From assembly GCA_965116235.1 (NCBI GenBank), contig OZ220496.1:3038001-3102000 (forward strand): a stretch of 64,000 bases of DNA. The letters are read 5' to 3'. Position numbers and translations under genes: made by a program. This document shows positions 18,059 to 25,954 of the stretch, piece after piece (within the stretch, counting starts at the first letter, position 1; every line of letters begins with the position of its first letter). A model generated the notes under the pieces. The model was given only the letters and a program-made list of their open reading frames with translations. It made no database searches and was not told the DNA's origin. The DNA comes from MPNP01 sp965116235. Its GTDB lineage: Bacteria > Pseudomonadota > Alphaproteobacteria > Rhodobacterales > Rhodobacteraceae.

Positions 18059-18424
18059 CTATTGCATCCTGAGGATGTAGTTTCTTCTGGACTTGATGTA
18101 GATTATGTTGTCTTTTCCCACATTAATAACCCGCCCCCCATTGAAACTGTCGCCCGCCTTGAGCTTCCGTATTTTTTGATTCGGATACAGGATGAGGGCT
18201 CGCCGGTCTTCAGGAGGTCCGACAACACCAATCAGATTGATCGCCTTCAGATCAAGAGTTGCCTCTTCAAGGGCATATTTGATAACTACCTCCGGTTTCT
18301 TTCTGTCGTCATTCTTCTCCGGCACCAGCTCATACGCCTTGGGACGGGCAACAGGCGCATCGTGGAGATATTGACTGCTACTTAGCGGCAATGGTCTTGG
18401 GGCCAGATCGCTGAATTCAGACAT
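18059..18424 (-). CDS. PilP/GspC-like HR-domain protein (C-terminal part of a split gene?)
   Basis: A 121-residue product whose second half ('INLIGVVGPPEDRRALILYP', then 'KLKAGDSFNGGRVINVGKDNIIYIK') resembles the homology-region domain of type II secretion GspC and pilus PilP. From memory, larger proteins in Rhodobacterales-type genomes end in such a domain. There is no membrane anchor. The frame stays open upstream to 18493 without a clear start. It lies downstream of 18633-19214, which looks like the N-terminal part of the same larger protein. It may be a separate gene or a broken piece. Confidence 0.5.
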   Translation of the reverse strand: MSEFSDLAPRPLPLSSSQYLHDAPVARPKAYELVPEKNDDRKKPEVVIKYALEEATLDLKAINLIGVVGPPEDRRALILYPNQKIRKLKAGDSFNGGRVINVGKDNIIYIKSRRNYILRMQ

Positions 18425-18632
18425 ATCGCAAACGTCAATCTTGTCGAGGCAAACTTCGAGCGCTTGCCTTTTGACTTCTTTTTGAACGCCTCACTATACC
18501 GTGATGGCTCAAAGTTATCCATCCCAATGTGACAATCAGGTCGTTCGTCGGGTACTTGCAGTGCACAATTCAGGCTTTCGGGTTAAATTTCTTGGATATT
18601 GTATCATCAGGGCTGCACGATAAGTGAGCGAT

Positions 18633-19214
18633 TCATGTTCCCAGGCTGGATTTGGGCAGTTTGGCAACGGGCATATGCAGCAATTCCGGATCAAGAAACT
18701 TTCTGTGACTTTCTGTCGGTGAATCCCACCCCAAAGAATCAGTCCAGAAAATCGGAATCCAGCCTGGCGATTTCGAATTCGATGCGGCAATGACCGCCTG
18801 GGAAACAAATCCGTGCTCTGTGGCAAACAGAAGTGCTTCTTCAATCATGGGTCGGGGCATGGCGGCAATGCTGATCCTATCCTCTTTAACGAGCCAGTCC
18901 GCAACATGATCCTGGGCTGAGTTCGCAGTCAGATCGGCGACATGTGACCTGACCTTGCGCTTGAGGATGAACCTGTTCCTGGCTCTGGACGCAAGCTGGG
19001 AAAACTGAACTTCGCCTCGTGGCATAACCAGCAGAGCAGCCAGATCTGCGGCTCCAAGCTGAATGACATTGGTCTTCAACTTTTTCATCTTGATTGGCAA
19101 ATTGGGTTCGTTCAGGTGCACCGAATCGATTTGAAACCAGACTCCTGTCGATGTTCGACGAAAAAGGTGAACCAAAGGAGGCGTAAACTTGAGTGATGTC
19201 TCAGGAATCAGCAT
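18633..19214 (-). CDS. N-terminal part of an alphaproteobacterial secretion-like protein (split?)
   Basis: A 193-residue frame starting at ATG 19214. The features 'LVHLFRRTSTGVWFQIDSV' near the start and 'AAMPRPMIEEALLFATEHGF' (about 120-140) recall the N-terminus of large, poorly characterised alphaproteobacterial proteins. In those, the C-terminus carries a PilP/GspC-like domain like that at 18059-18424. Here about 200 bases of stop-containing sequence separate the two pieces. After residue 165 the sequence loses family character, suggesting a frameshift and decay. No Shine-Dalgarno sequence is visible. Confidence 0.45.
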   Translation of the reverse strand: MLIPETSLKFTPPLVHLFRRTSTGVWFQIDSVHLNEPNLPIKMKKLKTNVIQLGAADLAALLVMPRGEVQFSQLASRARNRFILKRKVRSHVADLTANSAQDHVADWLVKEDRISIAAMPRPMIEEALLFATEHGFVSQAVIAASNSKSPGWIPIFWTDSLGWDSPTESHRKFLDPELLHMPVAKLPKSSLGT

Positions 19215-19513
19215 TTGGTGTCATTTCAGGTTCAGGTCGGCATCCATCCAGGCCCGGAACGACCAGCCTCCGGACTCGTCATCGAATGCAATTGACGGCA
19301 ACCGTACAACTCGTATCAGTGGAAGCAATGTCAAGATTGGCAATTGATTCTGTTATTGTTAGATATCTCGTACCAATTGCCGACGTCATCGCAAGGCAAA
19401 AATACTTCAGCCATAGGCTCCGACTGAAGCATGCGTATCCATGATCTTGATTGCGATGTTTCGGTGATGTCTTGCTTCTATGCATAAAGAATTGAATTTT
19501 TAGGGAAGGTCAC

Positions 19514-20890
19514 ATGTCCATTGAGAACGTCATCATCCGATTGGGAGAATGTCTGGGAAACCGCTTTACGACAGCTCAAGCAATCTTGGACCACCACAGC
19601 AAGGATGAATCCTACTTGCCTGATACAAGACCGGATGGAGTGGCATTCCCGAAGGACAAGGCCGATGTCGTCGCGATCGTGCAAATATGTGCGGAAGAAA
19701 ACTGCCCGATTATCCCTTGGGGCGTCGGAACCTCACTTGAAGGCCATGCTCTGCCCCTGAAAGGAGGGATTACCGTTGACTTCGCCAACATGAACGGGGT
19801 GCTCAAGGTGAATTCGGACGATCTCAATGTCGTTGTGCAACCCGGCATAACTCGGGAGGAACTCAATCATGCATTGCGCAATACCGGCCTTTTTTTTCCG
19901 ATTGATCCCGGAGCCAATGCGACATTGGGAGGCATGGTCTCGACCCGGGCTTCGGGAACGACAGCTGTCCGGTACGGCACCATGAAGGACAACGTTCAGG
20001 CTCTGGAAGTCGTTTTGTCCGATGGACAAGTCATTCGTACCGGCAGTCAGGCCAAGAAAAGCGCCGCAGGATACGACCTGACATCACTTTTTGTTGGTTC
20101 GGAAGGTACCCTTGGCCTGATTACCGAAATCACTCTGAAGTTAAGCGGCCAGCCAGAAGAAATCGCGGCCGCGACCTGCGCTTTTGACGATATCGAAACC
20201 GCTGTCAAGGCCGTTATGCTGATCATTCAGATGGGAATTCCCATCGCGCGAGTGGAACTGCTCGATCAGGCGATGATCAGAGGTCTTAATCGCTGGGAAC
20301 AATCCCTTGACCTACCCGAAATCCCACACCTGTTCCTGGAGTTTCACGGTTCCAGAGCACACGTGACAGAACAGGCCGAATCAACTGGGGAGATTATTGC
20401 CGACTGCGGCGGAAGCGACTTCAAATGGGCCACCAAGGTTGAGGAGCGAAACCTTCTGTGGCGGGCCCGGCATAATTCCTATTACGCGGCCAAAGCGCTT
20501 CGTCCGGGTTGCAAGGTTCTCACCACCGACTCGTGTGTCCCCATCTCCAGACTGGCTGAGGCCATTACCGAAACGGCCAAGGAAGTGGCGATGAGTCCTC
20601 TGGAAGGGCCCATAGTTGGCCACGTAGGTGATGGCAACTTTCATGTGGCTCTCTTGCTTGATCCAGCCTCAAAAGAAGAACTGCAGGTGGCAAAGGGCAT
20701 TGCGTCCAGTATCAACCGGCGAAGTCTACGTCTCGGAGGCACCATAACAGGAGAGCACGGCATTGGAGCCGGGAAAATGAGCTACATGCCCCTCGAACAT
20801 GCTACTGCCTGGGGCGTAATGGGGCGGATCAAGCGAACATTCGACCCGAATAACATCCTGAATCCCGGCAAGGTTGTTCAGGTGAACTGA
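19514..20890 (+). CDS. FAD-linked D-lactate/glycolate-type dehydrogenase
   Basis: A 458-residue flavoprotein of the GlcD/Dld family. The N-terminal FAD_binding_4 domain has 'IPWGVGTSLEGHALPLKGGITVD' features (about 70-95) and 'GANATLGGMVSTRASG' (about 135-150). The C-terminal FAD-oxidase domain ends '...TGEHGIGAGKMSYMPLEH...FDPNNILNPGKV'. It probably oxidises D-lactate or another D-2-hydroxyacid and passes electrons to quinone or cytochrome. The ATG is preceded by GGGAAGG. The exact substrate cannot be set, and it is convergent with metY. Confidence 0.88.
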   Translation: MSIENVIIRLGECLGNRFTTAQAILDHHSKDESYLPDTRPDGVAFPKDKADVVAIVQICAEENCPIIPWGVGTSLEGHALPLKGGITVDFANMNGVLKVNSDDLNVVVQPGITREELNHALRNTGLFFPIDPGANATLGGMVSTRASGTTAVRYGTMKDNVQALEVVLSDGQVIRTGSQAKKSAAGYDLTSLFVGSEGTLGLITEITLKLSGQPEEIAAATCAFDDIETAVKAVMLIIQMGIPIARVELLDQAMIRGLNRWEQSLDLPEIPHLFLEFHGSRAHVTEQAESTGEIIADCGGSDFKWATKVEERNLLWRARHNSYYAAKALRPGCKVLTTDSCVPISRLAEAITETAKEVAMSPLEGPIVGHVGDGNFHVALLLDPASKEELQVAKGIASSINRRSLRLGGTITGEHGIGAGKMSYMPLEHATAWGVMGRIKRTFDPNNILNPGKVVQVN

Positions 20891-21010
20891 CGCCTTCGAC
20901 ACCGCAAGGACCGCCCCTGTCGAACGAGTGGCCAAATCAACGCCATGAAATGTCGGGAGGTGGTGATGTGCCAACCGCTGACGCGACTGGCACCAATTTC
21001 ATCTGAACGG

Positions 21011-22303
21011 TCAACTGTGTGCCTTGGCCAAAGCCTGATCCAAATCCACAATCAGATCATCCGGATCTTCTATGCCAATGGACAGGCGCACCACATTCGG
21101 AACGGCTCCGGCCGCCTCTTGCTGCTCAGGTGTGAGCTGCCGATGCGTTGTTGAAGCCGAGTGAATGACCAGCGACCGAGCATCGCCAAGATTGGCAACG
21201 TGGCTGAACAACTCCAAACTGTCGACCAGTTTTACGCATGCATCATAACCACCTTTGAGAGCGAAGGTAAACAGGGAACCGGCACCGTTAGGACAGTACT
21301 TTTTCGCCCTGCTCTTGTAGGGTGATGAAGCCAGTCCAGCGTAGGTTACATAATCGACACGCTTATCCTGCTCCAGCCAGTTGGCCACTTTTTCGGCATT
21401 GGCGACATGCTTTTGCATTCTGAGGGAGAGCGTTTCAATCCCCAGCAAGGTGTAGTGTGCCCCTTGAGGATTCATGGTCATCCCCAAATCTCTCAGTCCG
21501 ACCGCTATGCCATGAAATGTATAGGCCATTGATCCCAATGCTTCGTAGAAGTTCAACCCATGGTAGGCTGGCTCCGGCGCGGCCAATGACGGATACTTGT
21601 CCCCCTTTGACCAGTCAAACTTCCCGGAATCAACAACGGCTCCACCCGTGACCGTGCCGTTTCCCGTCAAGAATTTTGTCAACGAGTGCACAATGAGCGT
21701 GGCACCATGCTCAATCGGACGGCACAAGTAAGGAGACGCAGACGTGTTATCGACGATGAGCGGGATACCAGCCGAGTCGGCAATGTTGGCTAGGGTCTCC
21801 AGGTCCGATATGTATCCACCGGGATTGGCGATCGATTCGCAAAACAATGCACGGGTGTTTTCATCAATTGCCGCTTTCACCGCGTCCAGATCTTCGGTAT
21901 CCACAAATCTGGCCTCCCAGCCAAAGCGCGTGATCGTGCGGCTAAACTGAGTCACGGTTCCACCATAGAGCCTGTTTGAAGTCACCAGATTCAGGCCGGG
22001 GCCCATTAGGGGGAAAAGAGCCATTATTTGTGCTGCATGTCCGGATGAGCAGCAATATCCCCCCACTCCTCCTTCGAGTGTGGTTATTCTCTCGGCCAAG
22101 ACACTGACCGTTGGGTTGGTCAGGCGGGAGTATATATTGCCTACCTCCTGGAGGTTGAACAATGCTGCCGCGTGGGCAGAATCCCTGAAGACGTAGGCTG
22201 TCGTCTGGTAAATGGGGGTCTGTCTTGCACCGGTTGCGGGGTCCGGAGACGATCCGGCGTGGATCTGAAGCGTATCAAATCCGTATGTTGGCAACTCGCT
22301 CAT
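21011..22303 (-). CDS. metY: O-acetylhomoserine sulfhydrylase (PLP enzyme)
   Basis: A 430-residue Cys/Met metabolism PLP enzyme. It makes homocysteine from O-acetylhomoserine and sulfide in methionine synthesis. Family marks are 'TLQIHAGSSPDPATGARQ' at the N-terminus, 'YSRLTNPT', and the PLP Lys in 'IVHSLTKFLTGNGT' (about 210). 'GDARSLVIHSASTTH' near 375 is typical of MetY. The length fits MetY rather than the shorter MetB or MetZ. I looked upstream for an S-adenosylmethionine riboswitch and did not see one. Confidence 0.93.
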   Translation of the reverse strand: MSELPTYGFDTLQIHAGSSPDPATGARQTPIYQTTAYVFRDSAHAAALFNLQEVGNIYSRLTNPTVSVLAERITTLEGGVGGYCCSSGHAAQIMALFPLMGPGLNLVTSNRLYGGTVTQFSRTITRFGWEARFVDTEDLDAVKAAIDENTRALFCESIANPGGYISDLETLANIADSAGIPLIVDNTSASPYLCRPIEHGATLIVHSLTKFLTGNGTVTGGAVVDSGKFDWSKGDKYPSLAAPEPAYHGLNFYEALGSMAYTFHGIAVGLRDLGMTMNPQGAHYTLLGIETLSLRMQKHVANAEKVANWLEQDKRVDYVTYAGLASSPYKSRAKKYCPNGAGSLFTFALKGGYDACVKLVDSLELFSHVANLGDARSLVIHSASTTHRQLTPEQQEAAGAVPNVVRLSIGIEDPDDLIVDLDQALAKAHS

Positions 22304-23021
22304 AGTCGTTCCTATTATTTGTTGATCTCATGATTGTGGAGCTTCGTGCCATAGACTTATACCAACATCTCTCGGTTCGCAACGAAAATAATCCGGAATT
22401 GCACCAGCTAGGCGGCATTCGGGATGATGTCCTGAATTTTCTAGGTCATGAAGCATTTCATGCTGTCAAGAGCATTGAAGTCGGGAAAGTTTCGTTGCTG
22501 CAGCCTAACGCGGCTTCAGGGCAATATGATGGGGAGTGCACAGGTCTGAATCGACATTTCTACCTGATCTCTTAAAATGCCATCGAATTGAATATCTATT
22601 GTTACAGCGGTTGAGCACCCACTACACACCATTGGGCTTGCCCCCGTCTCCTCGGCTGTAAATCTCATGTGACAAGCGCTGAAGCCGGCTTTAGACTTTC
22701 GTCCTTCTGTTGCTGATATCAAAAGTCAGGGGGTGGATCACAGTCAGTCGAAAAAACAAGTGTTAACAGATTTAAATTTATGAATACCTTGCCTAGGTAC
22801 CATACCGATACCTGAACGCGAGGACGGCACTCTTCGCGTAAACGACTGGACCTTCATGCAGTGCCGAGGAATTTGCTTCGGTTCGTTAAAATCGATCTCT
22901 GCGGTCTTTGTTGGCATGTCGGTCAGGAGGATGTTAATTCCGTGTTTGCTGAAAGACATCACTTTTCAAAGAGCAAAGTACATTGCTGGAATACAGTTAG
23001 GCCGAGAAGTTTTGGATAACG
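22304..23021. other. intergenic stretch before the second R-M-like pair
   Basis: About 720 bases, becoming AT-richer towards 23 kb. An 81-codon plus-strand frame (22330-22575) and a 68-codon minus-strand frame (22722-22516) are open but show no family features or good ribosome sites. It probably contains the metY promoter and the edge of a transferred segment. No integrase or attachment repeat is visible. Confidence 0.3.
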
Positions 23022-24146
23022 ATGCCCAAGAAAAGAGGCAATAGTTATGAATCAATCGATGCTCTTCAAAAGACGTTGGCAGATCAGGTCTTCAGTTATG
23101 CGGCTGATAGCAAGAAGGCTGCAGGCAGAGCTCTTGGAACACTCGTGGAGATTGTTACCTACTACGTACTTCGTACATGGGACCTGTCGGACCACATCGT
23201 CATTGAGCGCAGAGTACCAGAGTTCGGCAATCCGAAGATATCTCACAACGTGGAATTTTCTCTTCATCCGTTGCTCAGAAGGCATTGCGCAGAAATTAAA
23301 CCCCTGTCTCTTCCAATTACACCCAAAAAGTTGCAAAAAAGTTGGCACTGTCCCACAGAATGCTCGCTCAAATCCAGTCAAGTACTTAGTACAGATTTGC
23401 TACAAAGGAACTCAGCTGTACTAACAGAAACAGATGATGGCCCTGTCATTGCGAATATTGAAGACTTGAACGAAAACGGGTGTACTCTCTCAATTTGCCA
23501 ACTTGGGTCTCATCCCTTCGCAATTGTTGAATGCAAGCGTGTCGGCGTGGAAGAAGGGGTGAAGAGAGGACCGCAAACTATTGAGAAGGCAAAGCAAGGT
23601 TCGTATGTTGCGCGTTCAGTATCATCCTTGCAGAAGCTAAGGTTACGAAGCGGACAATTTCAGGGCTTCATGGAACGATCAGACGGTCAATTCCGTTTTG
23701 GACCATATCATAAAATGCAAAAAGAAATAATTGATGCCATATCAAGAAAAGCTTTTCCGGGATTCGTACTCACGGTGGGCATTGTGAGCAATCACGGAAA
23801 TTGGTTCACATCAGAAAATCAGAATAAGGAACTCAGTGTCTTGGCACAATCTTATGATTGGCTGCTTTTTCTAACTGACAAGGGCCTGACTCGATTCGTG
23901 GAAGACCTTCTTCTTTGGCCTCCAGATGACCTTAAGTCCACAAGAGAGGCATTTCTTCAGAGCTATTCAGGCCAAAAAGGTTCAAACCGGTTTACCAAGG
24001 TTCGCATTGACGCCAGTGCTGACCGAGTGCTTCGAACTTACTTCGAGCAGCATAAATCCAGAATTGAAGCATGGTTCAACGTCATATCGCCCGAAGATGG
24101 TACACTCCACGCTTTGAGGTCCGACCTTCGAAGTCTTGCCAAATGA
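23022..24146 (+). CDS. putative restriction endonuclease paired with a phage-type adenine methyltransferase
   Basis: A 374-residue cytoplasmic protein with 'HPFAIVECKRVGVEEG' near residue 170. Its E-C-K fits the ExK of a PD-(D/E)xK nuclease, and it is followed by 'GPQTIEKAKQGSYVARSVSS'. The gene ends in ATGA, overlapping the ATG of the methyltransferase gene, so the two are translationally coupled. Base composition is AT-rich compared with the flanks, as for transferred R-M genes. The nuclease role is inferred from motif and partner, and the cleavage site is unknown. Confidence 0.55.
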   Translation: MPKKRGNSYESIDALQKTLADQVFSYAADSKKAAGRALGTLVEIVTYYVLRTWDLSDHIVIERRVPEFGNPKISHNVEFSLHPLLRRHCAEIKPLSLPITPKKLQKSWHCPTECSLKSSQVLSTDLLQRNSAVLTETDDGPVIANIEDLNENGCTLSICQLGSHPFAIVECKRVGVEEGVKRGPQTIEKAKQGSYVARSVSSLQKLRLRSGQFQGFMERSDGQFRFGPYHKMQKEIIDAISRKAFPGFVLTVGIVSNHGNWFTSENQNKELSVLAQSYDWLLFLTDKGLTRFVEDLLLWPPDDLKSTREAFLQSYSGQKGSNRFTKVRIDASADRVLRTYFEQHKSRIEAWFNVISPEDGTLHALRSDLRSLAK

Positions 24147-24742
24147 CTGCAGGACGAAGCAATGGTGAGTCGTTAAGCCAGCACTGGTGTACACCTCCGA
24201 AGTATATCAATGTTATTAAGAAATTTTTCGGCGGTGAAATAGCTTTGGATCCATGTTCGAATGAAAATTCTATTGTCATGGCGTCTATCGAGTATCGTTT
24301 GCCCCATCAAGATGGTTTGGTTGAACCTTGGGATGCTCCTACAATTTTTGTGAATCCCCCTTACGGGCGAGACCGTGCCCGTGGAACCGGGATTAAGGAC
24401 TGGTTACTGAGATGCAGCGAAGCTCATTCTCGGTATGATTCTGAAGTGCTTGCGCTTGTACCGGTCGCAACCAACACGAGACATTGGAAAAACTTTGTGT
24501 TTGGCGTTGCCGATGGGGTCGCATTTCTCTACGATACACGACTGAGATTTCTTGAAAATGGGCTAGACAGAGGCAAGGGTGCCCCAATGTCGTGCGCAAT
24601 GGTGTACTGGGGTTCCAGATATGACCAGTTCGAAGAGACATTTCTGCCTTTCGGTGCGGTAGTGAATCTCCAACATCTTCATGGCAAACATGTTGGAGAG
24701 CAAAAACCCTTACTTGCATTATTGGATCTAGACGATGGCTGA
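24143..24742 (+). CDS. phage-type DNA N6-adenine methyltransferase (Dam-like)
   Basis: About 199 residues from ATG 24143, which overlaps the upstream stop (ATGA). 'HWCTPPKYINVIKKFFGGEI' followed by 'ALDPCSNENS' (about 16-45) is the start typical of phage N6-adenine methyltransferases (WxTPxxyi...iDLDPas). The catalytic 'VNPPYG' lies near residue 70. It would methylate adenine in DNA, protecting it from the upstream nuclease. The frame is open further upstream, but that part overlaps the nuclease gene and is unlike the family. Confidence 0.8.
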   Translation: MTAGRSNGESLSQHWCTPPKYINVIKKFFGGEIALDPCSNENSIVMASIEYRLPHQDGLVEPWDAPTIFVNPPYGRDRARGTGIKDWLLRCSEAHSRYDSEVLALVPVATNTRHWKNFVFGVADGVAFLYDTRLRFLENGLDRGKGAPMSCAMVYWGSRYDQFEETFLPFGAVVNLQHLHGKHVGEQKPLLALLDLDDG

Positions 24743-25000
24743 TCATTGTTTGACTCGTTTAGATAGAGCAGTTCCGGCACCCATTTCACCTAAAAGAGTG
24801 ATGTGTTGATGATCGAAGTGTGCAAATCTTCCTCGATGATCAAATTCTCAATGACACCATACAACGATGACGGTCGCATTCATTAGAACGGTATCCGAAC
24901 CTTGGTTTTTCTTTGCTGCGGGGTGCCAACAAGCTGGTCTGCGCTCTGTTCTTCAAGATCATATGGCCGTTTCGGCTGGCCAGTTTCTGTATCTTGACTT
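24743..25000. other. short intergenic stretch after the second R-M pair
   Basis: Between the methyltransferase end and rlmB, which are convergent. No supported gene and no clear terminator hairpin are seen. Confidence 0.3.
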
Positions 25001-25780
25001 TCAACTCCGGGGCATGGTTGCAGCATAAAGGCAGATAGCAGCGGCGTTTGATACATTCAGAGATCCCGTGCTGGAGTTGATTGGAATGCCAGCCAGAAAA
25101 TCGCAGCAAGCTTTTGTGGAAGACCGCAGCCCCTTTCCTTCTGCCCCAAATACGAATCCGGTCTGTACCGGCTGAATGTCGAACAGGATTTGTTCCAAGG
25201 TAATCGGGCCGTGAACGTCCAGGCCGACAAGCCAGTAGCCGTTTTCCTTCAGTGTTTTCATGGCGGCAATCAGGTTGGGTATCTTGACCAAGGGTACCCT
25301 CTCCAATGCCCCGGAAGATGCCTTGGCCAAGGCTCCCGACTCTTTTGGCGAATTTCGGTACGACGTTATGACACCCTGTCCGAAAAAGGCTTCCGTCGTT
25401 CGCATGATCGCTCCAACATTTTGTGAATCAGTAATCTCGTCAAGCAGCACAAGAGGCCCATTCTTCTGATGACGCAGCATCAAGTCAGCTACTGTAAGAA
25501 GGTCCAGAGGACTCACCTCAAGAGCCACGCCTTGATGAACGGCATCAGTCTCGAGCAAGCGGGTGATGACCTTGGCTCCCACGGGCTCGGGCTGGATGCC
25601 GGCAATCCGAATGGGTTCCGCAAGTTTTTGAATTGCATTCTTTGTGCCCAACAAGCAGTGCTTTTTCCTATTCTTGTTGGTCAGAGCGGCTGATACCGGG
25701 TGCAGACCGTACAGCCAATATCGATTGAGCTTGACGTTATGGGAGAACTTGTTTTGGTGCCGCGCCACAGTTTGACTCAT
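25001..25780 (-). CDS. rlmB: 23S rRNA 2'-O-ribose methyltransferase of the SpoU family (RlmB-like)
   Basis: A 259-residue SpoU-class methyltransferase. An N-terminal substrate-binding domain begins 'YWLYGLHPVSAAL' (about 21-33). The three SPOUT motifs follow: 'LDEITDSQNVGAIMRT', 'FVFGAEGKGLR' and 'SLNVSNAAAI'. These form the trefoil-knot AdoMet site. RlmB methylates G2251 in the 23S peptidyl-transferase loop. The length is typical. It is divergent from a tRNA-Tyr gene, an arrangement I recall from other alphaproteobacteria. Confidence 0.92.
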   Translation of the reverse strand: MSQTVARHQNKFSHNVKLNRYWLYGLHPVSAALTNKNRKKHCLLGTKNAIQKLAEPIRIAGIQPEPVGAKVITRLLETDAVHQGVALEVSPLDLLTVADLMLRHQKNGPLVLLDEITDSQNVGAIMRTTEAFFGQGVITSYRNSPKESGALAKASSGALERVPLVKIPNLIAAMKTLKENGYWLVGLDVHGPITLEQILFDIQPVQTGFVFGAEGKGLRSSTKACCDFLAGIPINSSTGSLNVSNAAAICLYAATMPRS

Positions 25781-25863
25781 CCGTTTTCACAATTGATCAT
25801 ATTTTCTACGTATCAGTATTGCAATTTGCATACCGCACCAACATAAATAGGTCATGTGATGAA

Positions 25864-25947
25864 GGGCGACGTGCTGCAAGGTGCGGCAGCGGACTGTAAC
25901 TCCGCCGGGGTGACCCATGCCTGGTTCGATTCCAGGGTCGCCCACCA
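25864..25947 (+). tRNA. tRNA-Tyr (GTA), with encoded CCA
   Basis: The acceptor stem is GGGCGAC (25864-25870) pairing with GTCGCCC (25937-25943), followed by discriminator A and encoded CCA. The anticodon stem GCGGA/TCCGC encloses loop CTGTAAC, giving anticodon GTA. The T arm is CCTGG-TTCGATT-CCAGG. A 14-base variable region holds a short GGG/CCC stem, as expected for bacterial class II tRNA-Tyr. It is 84 nt in all, convergent with the acetoacetyl-CoA synthetase gene. Confidence 0.96.
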
Positions 25948-25954
25948 CCAAGGA

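Noticed and set aside
22304..22420. A SAM riboswitch upstream of metY
   Set aside because: I looked for the SAM-II pseudoknot pattern common before alphaproteobacterial met genes and did not find it.
22516..22560. A minus-strand segment translating to QTCALPI, like the peptide produced by Illumina adapter contamination
   Set aside because: The DNA differs from the adapter at five third-codon positions, so it is not adapter sequence. The likeness is coincidental.
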